Source: Hymenobacter nitidus (GTDB taxonomy: Bacteria; Bacteroidota; Bacteroidia; Cytophagales; Hymenobacteraceae). From it: 64,000 nucleotides of DNA. The stretch spans positions 186,001 to 250,000 of the forward strand of contig NZ_JAJADQ010000002.1 in assembly GCF_020447315.1 (NCBI RefSeq), read 5' to 3'. The translations under genes and the position numbers were made by a program. Each line of letters opens with the position of its first letter. Within the stretch, counting starts at the first letter, position 1. Below the pieces are notes generated by a model. It was given only the letters and a program-made list of their open reading frames with translations. It ran no database searches and was not told the origin of the DNA. Below are positions 17,016 through 25,648 of this stretch, in pieces.

Positions 17016-17257
17016 CAATGTGCGAATGTGTTTTGAAGGTGCTGATGCGCTAATGCTCAACGTGTCCTGGTGAGCAGCGCGACGCCATCCGGTCTTCTGC
17101 ACAGTACGAAGTCGCCTTTTACCGGAAAGCCCTTTATTCCTACTGGAGTAAAGGGCTTTTCAGTTTAAAAGGTCAAGTACATTGCAGAGGACGGATTGCT
17201 TTGGCTGCGCCCAGAACACGTTAGGCATTCGCACATTCGCACATCATCAGCACATTA
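17016..17257. repeat. Inverted 8-nt-period arrays flanking a terminator (locus D)
   Basis: The left arm (17016-17058) has CAATGTGC and GAATGTGT eight nt apart, then GAAGGTGC, TGATGCGC and TAATGCTC eight nt apart. The right arm (17225-17257) has GCACATTC at 17231, GCACATCA at 17239 and GCACATTA at 17250. The right arm ends three bases before the stop of the convergent amidotransferase gene. A hairpin terminator sits between the arms. Confidence 0.75.
17126..17160. terminator. Bidirectional terminator between ferredoxin and amidotransferase
   Basis: A stem of about 12 bp (AAAGCCCTTTA... with its complement) and a small loop is followed by TTTT. The flanking genes converge on it. Confidence 0.75.
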
Positions 17258-17259
17258 AG

Positions 17260-18477
17260 CTAGGTGCCGCAGTTGAAATATTTGTCGTAGGCCGATTCCG
17301 GAATCAGGTTCAAGCGGCTCAGCACCTGAATGGGCCAGCGCAGGCGCCGGATGAGGCGGTAATTGTTGGGGTAGTCGTGGAAAGTGCGGGGCGGGGCGGC
17401 TACAATCTGGTCGAACTCGGTCCGCGTCAGGCCCAGGCGCTTGATGCACAGCTCAATCACCCGCGCATCCTCGATGGAGTTGATCTGGCTGGTACGATGC
17501 AGGGCCACTTCCCGGCTCATTTGCCCCGAGCGCACAAGCGCCGAGTAGTTGAATAAGCGCCGGTCGATGTTGAACTTGGTGCGGTTCAGGTAGTAAATCA
17601 CGCTCTGGTACAAATCGTCGAAGTAGTGCGCGCCAGGGTTCTGCCAGTCCAGCTCCCGCTGCAGCAGCTCATCTACCTCACTGCGCACGTAGTCGACGTG
17701 GTAGAGCAGCGTGACGGTCTTGATGCGGCGCACGAAGGCGTAGTAGAACATTTCCCTCAGCCCTAGGTTGAAGCCCGGGTCGGTGGGCGACCAGGGCCGC
17801 AGCGGCACCGAGCCGAAACGCTGGTGCACGGCCTTCAGGTACTTGCCATCCAGGTAGTTCCACGACAGCGGCGCGATGCCCTCCGTGCGAAACGACTGCC
17901 CGATGACGATGCGCTGAATGCCTTCTTTGGCCGCCACGCCATACAGGGCCGTGGCTATGCCCAGGTCGGTGCCTTCCTCCATGTCGGGGGTGGAAGCTTT
18001 GAGAAAGGCGATTTTCAGGTCTTTCGACTCGCGCCAGTCGGAGGTGATGGTGCGCATCTCCACGCCCAGCTTGCGGCAGGCCTTAAGCATATTCTCACCC
18101 GCCACGGGGTTGCCAAAACCGTCGTTGAAATGCACCGCCAACGGCCGCAGCTGCAATTGCGTGACGCAATACCAGAGGGTGAAGGAACTGTCGCGGCCCC
18201 CGCTTACGCCCAGCACGCAGTCGTACTTGCGGCCTTTGCCGGTGCGCCGGATGTCGGCGGCCAGGGTCTGCACTTTTTGCCGGCCGGCTTCGCCCAGCGG
18301 AAAGGCCCGGTCCATGGCGTCGTGCAGCTCGCAGAAGTTACATTCGCCGTGGGTGCCAAACCGGATGCCGGGCACGGTGGTATCCATGATGCAACGGGTG
18401 CAGCGTTGGTAGCCAGGCGTGGTAGAAGAGGGTAGAGTTTGAGCAATAGGAGTGGAGGTCAGGAGGGAAGTAGACAA
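17260..18477 (-). CDS. N-acetyl sugar amidotransferase (WbpG/PseA-like, PP-loop)
   Basis: A 405-residue PP-loop ATPase of the N-acetyl sugar amidotransferase family, which adenylates a sugar amide and replaces oxygen with nitrogen to give an acetamidino group on surface sugars. It shows the paired cysteines C26/C29 and C46/C49 (CTRC, CNFC) that likely bind zinc, and the PP-loop SGGRDSS at 92-98. The family normally takes ammonia from HisH/HisF-like subunits; none is here. Instead a nitrilase-superfamily gene lies 18 nt upstream on the same strand. The only possible start before the first CxxC is a TTG at 18475-18477. Confidence 0.85.
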   Translation of the reverse strand: MSTSLLTSTPIAQTLPSSTTPGYQRCTRCIMDTTVPGIRFGTHGECNFCELHDAMDRAFPLGEAGRQKVQTLAADIRRTGKGRKYDCVLGVSGGRDSSFTLWYCVTQLQLRPLAVHFNDGFGNPVAGENMLKACRKLGVEMRTITSDWRESKDLKIAFLKASTPDMEEGTDLGIATALYGVAAKEGIQRIVIGQSFRTEGIAPLSWNYLDGKYLKAVHQRFGSVPLRPWSPTDPGFNLGLREMFYYAFVRRIKTVTLLYHVDYVRSEVDELLQRELDWQNPGAHYFDDLYQSVIYYLNRTKFNIDRRLFNYSALVRSGQMSREVALHRTSQINSIEDARVIELCIKRLGLTRTEFDQIVAAPPRTFHDYPNNYRLIRRLRWPIQVLSRLNLIPESAYDKYFNCGT

Positions 18478-18495
18478 AGGCGAAGTGGTTTTAGG

Positions 18496-19425
18496 TTAGA
18501 CCGGCAACTCGTCGAAGCGGTAGCCTTTACGGCGCAGCATTTCTCCGATGGCCGTGCCCTGCTCGGGCCGCACCGGGCGCGGTATGTCGGCCACGGTCAG
18601 CTGGCCCGCGAATTCATTGAAAGCACCCTGCGCCCGAATGCCCGAGGCATCGACGGCCAGTGAGCAGCCGATGCTTTTCTTGCCCTCGTAGGGGCCGCCC
18701 ACGATGTAGCCGACCGACGTTGTGCTGAGCACGGCCACGTTATAGAGCCGGGCCAGGATGGAGAAGGGGCGCACCCATTTTTCCTGGTACGGGTCGTTTT
18801 CCTCCGTAATGGAGAAGTCCACGGTCCAGGAAGCGGGAGCTAGGATGAACTCGGCGCCCATGCGGGCCAGGGTGTGGCCAATAGCCAGCCCGTCGAGGTA
18901 GTTGTCGGCGCAGACGTTGACGCCGATTTTACCCAGCGGCGTGTCCACTACGTTCAGCGTCTGGCCCACGGCGTAAAAGGGTTGCTCTACCGCCAGTAGG
19001 TTGATTTTGTGGTACTTGGTCAGAATCTCGCCCTGGGCGCTGATGAGCAGGGCGGCGTTGTAGTTGCGGCCGTTCAGGCGCTCCGTCAGGCCGGCGCACA
19101 CCATGATGTTGTGGCGCAGGGCTTCCTGGCAGAGCAGCTCGCTGAAGGCTCCCGGAATGGGCTGGGCTTCTTCCAGGGCGCTGGGATGGGTCCAGGCAAA
19201 GTCCAGGGTTTCGGGCAGCAGCACCAGGTCGCAGCCCTGCCGGGCGGCCTCGGCAATCATCTGGGCGGCCCGCTCCAGGTTGCGGTGCGGCTCGCCGCCT
19301 TCTACCAGCAGCTGGCCCAGTCCGAAGCGAATGGTACTATTTTCTGTTGAGGTGGGTCGAGAGGGAGAAGGAGCCGGTAAGTGTTCCGGCTTCGTTTTTT
19401 TTAGAAAAGAGAAGAGTGTAGCCAT
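18496..19425 (-). CDS. Nitrilase/carbon-nitrogen hydrolase superfamily protein
   Basis: A 309-residue amidohydrolase with the full E-K-C triad: E72 in LLPETLDFAW, K140 in KYHKINLL and C172 in VNVCADNYLD. The superfamily hydrolyses amides or nitriles and includes the glutaminase domain of NAD synthetase. Residues 1-30 (MATLFSFLKKTKPEHL...) form a short polar extension before the catalytic domain. It ends 18 nt before the PP-loop amidotransferase, so the two are almost certainly one transcription unit. A role as ammonia donor to that enzyme is my inference. Confidence 0.86.
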   Translation of the reverse strand: MATLFSFLKKTKPEHLPAPSPSRPTSTENSTIRFGLGQLLVEGGEPHRNLERAAQMIAEAARQGCDLVLLPETLDFAWTHPSALEEAQPIPGAFSELLCQEALRHNIMVCAGLTERLNGRNYNAALLISAQGEILTKYHKINLLAVEQPFYAVGQTLNVVDTPLGKIGVNVCADNYLDGLAIGHTLARMGAEFILAPASWTVDFSITEENDPYQEKWVRPFSILARLYNVAVLSTTSVGYIVGGPYEGKKSIGCSLAVDASGIRAQGAFNEFAGQLTVADIPRPVRPEQGTAIGEMLRRKGYRFDELPV

Positions 19426-19619
19426 GCAGGCGAGTACTGAGGGAGAGAAAAACTCTCAGAAGGTACAGAAATTCTGCTTAACCATTCACGGAGCTTTTTG
19501 TTGTTTCAAAGTTACCTTGAATTAGCTATATCCTATGTTAAAATCATATTAATGAGGAGCTGACCGGGGTCGGCTACTAGGGCCCGACGGCGCAATTTCC
19601 CGCCCCGCGCCGAATTGCC

Positions 19620-19627
19620 TACTTTTG
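19620..19627 (+). promoter_or_regulatory. -7 box (TACTTTTG) for valS
   Basis: TACTTTTG lies 32 nt upstream of the valS ATG, downstream of an AT-rich stretch (19510-19555). Confidence 0.5.
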
Positions 19628-19658
19628 CCCTTATTCCGAACCGCTATTCCCCTTGACG

Positions 19659-22289
19659 ATGTCCATCGCCAAAACCTATACCCCCGCCGACGTTGAAGCC
19701 AAATGGTACCAGCGCTGGCAGGAGCAGGGCTTTTTCAAAGCCAAACCCAACCCGCGCAAGCCCGCCTACTCCGTCGTGATTCCGCCGCCCAACGTGACGG
19801 GCGTGCTGCACATGGGCCACATGCTCAACAATACGATTCAGGACGTGCTGGTGCGCCGGGCCCGGATGCAGGGCAAGGAAGCCTGCTGGGTGCCCGGCAC
19901 CGACCACGCCTCCATTGCCACCGAAGCCAAGGTAGTAGCCCTGCTCCAGGAAAAAGGTATTGCAAAGCGCGACCTGAGCCGGGAGGAATTCCTGACCCAC
20001 GCCTGGGACTGGAAGGAAAAGTACGGCGGCATCATTCTCGAGCAGCTCAAGAAGCTGGGCGCCAGCTGCGACTGGGACCGGACGCGCTTCACGATGGAGC
20101 CCGAGCTGACCGAGGCCGTGCTGCGCGTATTCGTGGACCTCTATCAGAAGGGCCAGATTTACCGCGGCATCCGGATGGTCAACTGGGACCCGCAGGGCCG
20201 CACCGCCATTTCCGACGAGGAAGTTATTGCCAAGGACACCGTGGCCAAGATGTACTACCTACGGTATGCGGTGGTAGGGCAGGACGGGCAGTTTATCACC
20301 GTGGCCACCTCACGGCCCGAGACGATTATGGCCGACGTGGCCGTGGCCGTGAACCCCAACGACGAGCGGTATACCCACCTGCACGGCCAGAAAGTGCGCA
20401 TTCCGCTGCTGGGCCGCGAAATCCCGGTTATCTTGGACGAGTACGTGGCCATGGACTTCGGTACCGGCGGCCTGAAGGTGACGCCCGCCCACGATTTGAA
20501 CGACTACGAGCTGGGCGTGAAGCACAACCTGCCCGTAATTGACATTCTCAACGACGACGGCACGCTGAATGAAAAGGCGCAGCTGTACGTAGGCCAGGAC
20601 CGCTTTGCCGTGCGCAAGCAGATTGCCAAGGACTTGGCCGAAGCCGGCTTGCTCGACAGGATTGAGGACTACAACAGCGTGCTGCAAACCTCGGAGCGGA
20701 CCGGCGCCGTCATTGAGCCCAAGCTAAGTCTGCAGTGGTTCTGCAAAATGGACCACATGGCCAAAAAGGCCCTGGAAGTGGTCGAAAACGACGAAATCAA
20801 GCTGCACCCGCCCAAGTTCAAGAACATGTACCGGGCTTGGATGGAGAACGTGCGCGACTGGTGCATCTCGCGCCAGCTCTGGTGGGGGCAGCGCATCCCG
20901 GCCTACTACCTGCCCGACGGCTCGTTCGTGGTGGCTATGAATGAGGAGCAGGCCCTAATTCAGGCCCGGGAGCAGAGCGGCAATGCTGAGTTGCAGCTCA
21001 CCGACCTGCGCCAGGACGAGGACGTGCTGGACACCTGGTTTTCGTCGTGGTTGTGGCCGATTTCGGTGTTCGACGGGTTTAAGGACCCCGATAATGCCGA
21101 TATCAACTATTTCTACCCCACCGACGACCTGGTAACGGCCCCCGAAATCCTGTTTTTCTGGGTGGCCCGCATGATTATGGCCGGCCTGGAGTACCGCAAG
21201 GAAGTGCCTTTCCGCAACGTGTACCTCACCGGCATCGTGCGCGACGACCAGGGCCGCAAGATGAGCAAGCAGCTCGGCAACTCGCCCGACCCGCTGGACC
21301 TGATTGCCACCTACGGCGCCGACGGCGTGCGGACCGGCATGCTGTTTTCCTCGCCGGCCGGCAACGACCTGCTGTTCGATATCAAGCTCGTGGAGCAGGG
21401 CCGCAACTTCACCAACAAGCTCTGGAACGCCTTCCGCCTCACCCAAGGCTGGGAAGTAAACAACGAGCTGCCGTTCGCTTCGGCCAAGGCTGTGGAGTGG
21501 TTCGGGGCCAAGCTGCAAGCCACCGTGGCCGAGCTGGATGAGCACTTCGCCAAGTTCCGAATGAGCGACGCGCTGATGACGGTGTACAAGCTGGTGTGGG
21601 ACGACTTCTGCTCGGTGTACCTGGAGATGGTGAAGCCCGCCTACCAGGCCCCCATTGATGCCGAAACGCTGAAACACACCATCGGTTACCTCGAGACCCT
21701 GCTCAAGCTCCTGCACCCGTTCATGCCCTTCATTACCGAGGAAATCTGGCACGAGCTGAAGGAGCGGGGCCCGAAAGAGTACGTGTGCGTGGCAGCCTGG
21801 CCCAAGCTGGCGCCCGTAGCCGGCAGCGCCGAGCTGCTCGGCCGCATGGATAAGGCCCTCGACATCGTAGCCGGGGTGCGCAATATCCGCAACCAGAAAG
21901 GCCTGGGCCCCAACAAGCCCCTCACCCTGGCCGCCAAAACCGACGACGCCCAGCTGCTGCAGGACTACGACGGTATCATCCGCAAGCTGGCCGCTCTGAC
22001 GGAGGTAAGCCTAGTGCAGGACGCCCCGGCGGCCTCCGTAGGCTTCGTGTCGGGTGGCGGTGAGTTCTTCGTGCCCCTGGAAGGCCAGATTGACCTGGGG
22101 GCCGAGAAGGCGCGCCTGGAAAAGGAGCTGGAGTATACCCGCGGCTTCCGCGACACGGTGCTCAAAAAGCTCAGCAACGAGAAATTCGTGCAGAACGCCA
22201 AGCCCGACGTGCTGGAGCGGGAGCGGCAGAAGCAGGCCGATGCCGAGTCCAAAATTGCGGCCCTGGAGCAAAGCTTAGCGGCACTGTAA
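19659..22289 (+). CDS. valS: Valyl-tRNA synthetase
   Basis: An 876-residue class I synthetase that charges tRNA-Val. It has the HIGH-type motif HMGHMLNN near residue 50, the [15 protein letters not shown] motif, the editing (CP1) domain with [17 protein letters not shown], the anticodon-binding domain, and the C-terminal coiled coil (about 800-876, [17 protein letters not shown]) typical of ValS. A TTG two codons upstream is possible, but the ATG (MSIAKTYTP) is the better start. It forms its own transcription unit, with a promoter box before it and a strong terminator after it. Confidence 0.98.
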   Translation: MSIAKTYTPADVEAKWYQRWQEQGFFKAKPNPRKPAYSVVIPPPNVTGVLHMGHMLNNTIQDVLVRRARMQGKEACWVPGTDHASIATEAKVVALLQEKGIAKRDLSREEFLTHAWDWKEKYGGIILEQLKKLGASCDWDRTRFTMEPELTEAVLRVFVDLYQKGQIYRGIRMVNWDPQGRTAISDEEVIAKDTVAKMYYLRYAVVGQDGQFITVATSRPETIMADVAVAVNPNDERYTHLHGQKVRIPLLGREIPVILDEYVAMDFGTGGLKVTPAHDLNDYELGVKHNLPVIDILNDDGTLNEKAQLYVGQDRFAVRKQIAKDLAEAGLLDRIEDYNSVLQTSERTGAVIEPKLSLQWFCKMDHMAKKALEVVENDEIKLHPPKFKNMYRAWMENVRDWCISRQLWWGQRIPAYYLPDGSFVVAMNEEQALIQAREQSGNAELQLTDLRQDEDVLDTWFSSWLWPISVFDGFKDPDNADINYFYPTDDLVTAPEILFFWVARMIMAGLEYRKEVPFRNVYLTGIVRDDQGRKMSKQLGNSPDPLDLIATYGADGVRTGMLFSSPAGNDLLFDIKLVEQGRNFTNKLWNAFRLTQGWEVNNELPFASAKAVEWFGAKLQATVAELDEHFAKFRMSDALMTVYKLVWDDFCSVYLEMVKPAYQAPIDAETLKHTIGYLETLLKLLHPFMPFITEEIWHELKERGPKEYVCVAAWPKLAPVAGSAELLGRMDKALDIVAGVRNIRNQKGLGPNKPLTLAAKTDDAQLLQDYDGIIRKLAALTEVSLVQDAPAASVGFVSGGGEFFVPLEGQIDLGAEKARLEKELEYTRGFRDTVLKKLSNEKFVQNAKPDVLERERQKQADAESKIAALEQSLAAL

Positions 22290-22310
22290 GCCAAATTGTA
22301 ATTCAGCAGG

Positions 22311-22355
22311 CCCATAAAAAAGCCGCTTCCAGTAACGGGGCGGCTTTTTTATGGG
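22311..22355 (+). terminator. Terminator after valS
   Basis: The long stem CCCATAAAAAAGCCGC is matched exactly by GCGGCTTTTTTATGGG, so it is active in either direction. Confidence 0.9.
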
Positions 22356-22597
22356 CCTTCCAGGAGCAGCTGCTAAGGCCCGGAGAGCAAGCATGTGGAA
22401 CCTGCAGGGCAGCAGATAGTACTGGTTAAAGCCAGCTTTCATCCTGGGAATATGGGCGTTGGTGCATTATTCTTTTAGCAACAGCACCCCCCCGCTACTT
22501 TCGGTACGGCGGATAACTCCTGGCCCAGACGTGGTGCCCAGACCTACTACAGAATGCTAACCGCCAAGCATACTTTAACTCCACACATCTTTAGTTT
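22356..22597. other. Intergenic region upstream of the beta-prism lipoprotein
   Basis: About 240 nt between the valS terminator and the lipoprotein start. I see no ORF with gene-like composition, no repeat and no clear TAnnTTTG box. A weak TTTAGTTTATG abuts the start codon. Confidence 0.5.
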
Positions 22598-23611
22598 ATG
22601 AGAAAATCACTTCCCGCTTATCTGTTTCTGGCCGGTCTGAGCCTGAGCGCCTGTAGCGAAAAGAACCTGCAGTCACCCGACCAGCCCCTTGCCTCGCGCC
22701 ACAGTGCTAATCAGACACTCAACGATGAGCATCGCTATGACTTTCCATTTTCACCCGACCAATATGTGAGCAAGACGGTGCAAATCGAAACTCCTGCCGA
22801 CAGCTCGGACCGCTTTGAGCGCAAACGCTCTGAGACAAGCCAAAAGGATTTCAAAGAGATAGAGCCCGAAGAGCCCGAGGCCGGCTATACGTCGCTGAAC
22901 TATGCCTATCTGAGCTCGTTTGAAAACACCTTCGCGGCCGATGCCGCCCGCACCGCTACCTACACCTTCGTCAGCTCCGACGGCATCGGCATGACGAACT
23001 TCACCACCCCGACTCCGCTCTATCTCAAATACGCCTCCTTTCCCGACTATATCTACGACGTGCAGATTGCCAAAAGCTCTTCGGCCGGGGTCGCAGCCAA
23101 AGATGGCTACCATAAGCTGGGCCTGGATCTGAACCGGGGCTCTGGCGGTAAGTACATCTACCTCACGTTTAGCCGCACCCGGGCCGAATTCAATGAGTAT
23201 GGGCAGGATACCTATCCCGGCTATATGCGCTATGTGCACCCTTCTGGCTCCACCTACACGTATGATCTGCGCATGCTGCCCCTGAACAACATCACGGCCC
23301 GTTCCTACCGCAACTCTACGCTGTTCACGTCGCCGCCCTCCGGCTTCTTTGATGTATGGCAGTTTATTCCGCAGTTCTCCGGTCCCTATTCGCTTAAGTA
23401 CTACCGCGTTGACCTGAACGATGGCGCGGGCGGCAACTACATCCGGCCTTACAAGTCGCGCACCGACGGCGGCTATGCTCCAATTCGTCAAGTCGGCATC
23501 GTAGCCGGCAACAGCTCCAACATCTGGCCTCCCAGCGGCTGGATTCGCGACAATACCGACCTGAACGATAGGGCTGGCGGTGACTATATCTACCTCTGCT
23601 ATAAGCGCTAA
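22598..23611 (+). CDS. Lipoprotein with three MABP-like (beta-prism) motifs
   Basis: A 337-residue exported lipoprotein. The signal MRKSLPAYLFLAGLSLSAC has a clear lipobox, with the lipidated Cys at 19. A charged linker (to about residue 95) leads into a beta-rich region with three DLN-x2-(S/A)GG-x-YI motifs, at about residues 177, 272 and 321. Two of them continue as YIYLTFSR and YIYLCYKR. This DLN...GGxYIYLCYKR signature is the hallmark of MABP-type beta-prism domains, which bind membranes in MVB12 and MACPF-linked proteins. Function here is unknown; surface lipid or glycan binding is inferred. The composition is less GC-rich than its neighbours. Confidence 0.72.
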   Translation: MRKSLPAYLFLAGLSLSACSEKNLQSPDQPLASRHSANQTLNDEHRYDFPFSPDQYVSKTVQIETPADSSDRFERKRSETSQKDFKEIEPEEPEAGYTSLNYAYLSSFENTFAADAARTATYTFVSSDGIGMTNFTTPTPLYLKYASFPDYIYDVQIAKSSSAGVAAKDGYHKLGLDLNRGSGGKYIYLTFSRTRAEFNEYGQDTYPGYMRYVHPSGSTYTYDLRMLPLNNITARSYRNSTLFTSPPSGFFDVWQFIPQFSGPYSLKYYRVDLNDGAGGNYIRPYKSRTDGGYAPIRQVGIVAGNSSNIWPPSGWIRDNTDLNDRAGGDYIYLCYKR

Positions 23612-23637
23612 TAAGCGCGTCGGGAAAATTATGATAT

Positions 23638-23671
23638 AAAAAAAGCCCGGTGGTTATCACCGGGCTTTTTT
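23638..23671. terminator. Bidirectional terminator
   Basis: The stem AAAAAGCCCGGTG/CACCGGGCTTTTT sits between two convergent genes. Confidence 0.88.
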
Positions 23672-23677
23672 GCGTTG

Positions 23678-23881
23678 CTACTTTTTTAGTTTCGGGGCCG
23701 TAGCAGGTATGTCGCGGCGGCTGCTCAGCTGATTTTGCAGCTGAAACGTGACCTGCTGGCAGTCCGAGAATTTTTGTTCGGCCTGGTGCAGGGCTTCTTC
23801 CGTAGCGGTCAGCTTTTGGTACAGGAACAAGATGCAGCCCAGGGATACCACCAGGGCAATGAGATAAACGGTGTTTTTCAT
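23678..23881 (-). CDS. Small single-helix membrane protein (67 aa)
   Basis: A 67-residue protein with one N-terminal membrane helix (about 4-21, VYLIALVVSLGCILFLY), then a short coiled-coil-prone segment (KLTATEEALHQAEQKFSDCQQVTFQLQNQL) and a basic tail (PKLKK). I do not recognise a family. The plan resembles small septal or envelope bitopic proteins of the FtsL/FtsB kind, but no sequence motif supports that. It lies between two hairpin terminators, so it is transcribed alone or by readthrough from the E2 gene upstream. Confidence 0.6.
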   Translation of the reverse strand: MKNTVYLIALVVSLGCILFLYQKLTATEEALHQAEQKFSDCQQVTFQLQNQLSSRRDIPATAPKLKK

Positions 23882-23904
23882 ACTCGTCTGATTGTCAAAA
23901 AGAA

Positions 23905-23927
23905 AAGCCCGTCGACTTGACGGGCTT
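23905..23927 (-). terminator. Terminator downstream of the E2 gene
   Basis: The stem AAGCCCGTC/GACGGGCTT, read leftward, is followed by TTCTTTTTG. Confidence 0.75.
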
Positions 23928-23959
23928 GTTCTGGTAAAAGCAAAGGAGGCCCGGCGCGG

Positions 23960-25348
23960 TTAAATAGCCGTGTTGGGGTCGAACTGTTCCAGGTAGTCGG
24001 CTACTTTGCGCACGAACATACCGCCCAGCGAGCCATCGACCACGCGGTGGTCGTAGCTGTGCGACAGGAACATGAAGTGCCGGATGCCGATCAGGTCGCC
24101 CTGGGGCGTTTCGATAACGGCCGGCTTCTTCTTGATGGCGCCCACGGCCATGATGGCTACCTGGGGCTGCATGATAATGGGCGTGCCCATCACGTTGCCA
24201 AACGAGCCTACGTTGCTCAGGGTGTAGGTGCCGCCTTCCAGATCTTCGGGCTTCAGCTTGTTGGCCCGGGCCCGGGTGGCCAAGTCGTTCACCTTCTTGC
24301 TCAGGCCGTTCAGGTTCAGCTGGTCGGCATTGTGAATCACGGGCACAATCAGGTTGCCGGAGGGCAGGGCCACGGCCACGCCAATGTTGATGTCGCGCTT
24401 CTTGATGATGTAGTCACCGTCGATCGACACGTTGATCATCGGGAAATCCTGAATGGCGCGGGCCACGGCCTGGATAAAGATGGGCGTGAAAGTCAGGTTC
24501 TCGCCTTCGCGCTTCTTGTAGGCATCCTTGTGCTTGTTGCGCCAGTTCACCAGCTCCGTTACGTCAGCTTCCACGAAGGACGTGACGTGAGGCGAAATCC
24601 GCTTCGAATCGACCATGCGCTGGGCAATCATCTTGCGCATGCGGTCCATTTCGATCAGCTCGTTGTTGCCGCTCACCGACGGGGCGGGCTTGCTGGCCAC
24701 TGCGGGCTGGGAAGCCGGAGCAGCGGCAACCGCCGGAGCAGCCGGTTGCGGCTGGGCCGCAGGCTGGGGCGCTGCTGCCGGGGCGGCGGCCGAAACGGCC
24801 GTCGTTGCCGGCTTTTTGCCGCCTTCCACGTAGGCCAGAATATCCTGCTTGGTTACGCGTCCTTCCTTGCCGGTGCCGGGCAGATACTCCAGATCAGCCA
24901 TCGAAATGCCTTCCTGGCGGGCAATGCTGAGTACCAGAGGCGAGTAGAAACGGCCGGGCTGCGCTACGGCCAGGCGCTGATCGGCCTGCGGGTCGTGGGT
25001 TTCGGGCAGGTACGGAACGTTGGTTTCCGCGCCGTTCAGCGAAGGCGTGGGTGCGGCCTGTGGCGCAGCCGGGGCGGCGGTGGGTGCCGGAGCGCCGGCA
25101 GAAGCAGCCTCGGTTTCGATAATGGCAATGGGAGCACCGACGGCAACTACCTGGCCTTCCTGAACCAGAATTTCCTGTAGCACACCGGCGTAAATGGCGG
25201 GAACTTCGGTATCGACCTTATCGGTTGCCACTTCCAGCACTGATTCGTCCTGCTCGATGGCGTCGCCAACTTGCTTGAGCCATTTCAGAACGGTGCCTTC
25301 CATAATGCTTTCGCCCATTTTGGGCATCACCATTTCCACTCGTGCCAT
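23960..25348 (-). CDS. Dihydrolipoamide acyltransferase (2-oxo acid dehydrogenase E2)
   Basis: A 462-residue E2 core of a 2-oxo acid dehydrogenase complex. It has an N-terminal lipoyl domain with K44 in EVATDKVDTEV and an Ala/Pro-rich hinge. A peripheral subunit-binding domain lies near 130-170 (YSPLVLSIARQEGISMADLEYLPGTGKEGRVTKQDIL), followed by a second Ala/Pro linker. The catalytic domain ends with SHSYDHRVVDGSLGG, where the His and Asp are catalytic. The EMDRMRKMIAQRM start of the catalytic domain fits branched-chain or pyruvate-type E2 rather than a typical SucB. E1 and E3 are not nearby. A TACCTTTG box precedes it and a terminator follows. Confidence 0.92.
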   Translation of the reverse strand: MARVEMVMPKMGESIMEGTVLKWLKQVGDAIEQDESVLEVATDKVDTEVPAIYAGVLQEILVQEGQVVAVGAPIAIIETEAASAGAPAPTAAPAAPQAAPTPSLNGAETNVPYLPETHDPQADQRLAVAQPGRFYSPLVLSIARQEGISMADLEYLPGTGKEGRVTKQDILAYVEGGKKPATTAVSAAAPAAAPQPAAQPQPAAPAVAAAPASQPAVASKPAPSVSGNNELIEMDRMRKMIAQRMVDSKRISPHVTSFVEADVTELVNWRNKHKDAYKKREGENLTFTPIFIQAVARAIQDFPMINVSIDGDYIIKKRDINIGVAVALPSGNLIVPVIHNADQLNLNGLSKKVNDLATRARANKLKPEDLEGGTYTLSNVGSFGNVMGTPIIMQPQVAIMAVGAIKKKPAVIETPQGDLIGIRHFMFLSHSYDHRVVDGSLGGMFVRKVADYLEQFDPNTAI

Positions 25349-25396
25349 GCGTTTGTTTCTAGGGGTTGGGATTGTTGGGTGGGGAGTTTAGTGCCG

Positions 25397-25404
25397 CAAA
25401 GGTA
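25397..25404 (-). promoter_or_regulatory. -7 box (TACCTTTG) for the E2 gene
   Basis: Minus-strand TACCTTTG lies 48 nt upstream of the E2 ATG. A TTG element at correct spacing was not found. Confidence 0.45.
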
Positions 25405-25540
25405 GCAGAAAGCCGCAAGCCGCCCGCTTTTCGCGCCAGGCAATGATTCTGGAAAAGCGCCGCCCGGTTTTATGGCCAGAAAATGACTTGCCACAGGCAA
25501 AACCCGGCCGAGAAATAGCGCCGGTATTCCACAAGCAGGA

Positions 25541-25568
25541 AAGCCGCCGTCCCGCAAAGGACGACGGC
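25541..25568 (-). terminator. Probable terminator after cinA
   Basis: An 11-bp stem AGCCGCCGTCC/GGACGACGGCT has one mismatch and, read leftward, is followed by TTTCC. The rest of 25405-25648 has no gene-like frame. Confidence 0.45.
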
Positions 25569-25648
25569 TCGATTCAGGTTGCAGCCAGAGCTTACGACGC
25601 TATTCAACGGGCAGAGCAGCCAACCCCAGGCTGGGCCGGAGCCATTGC

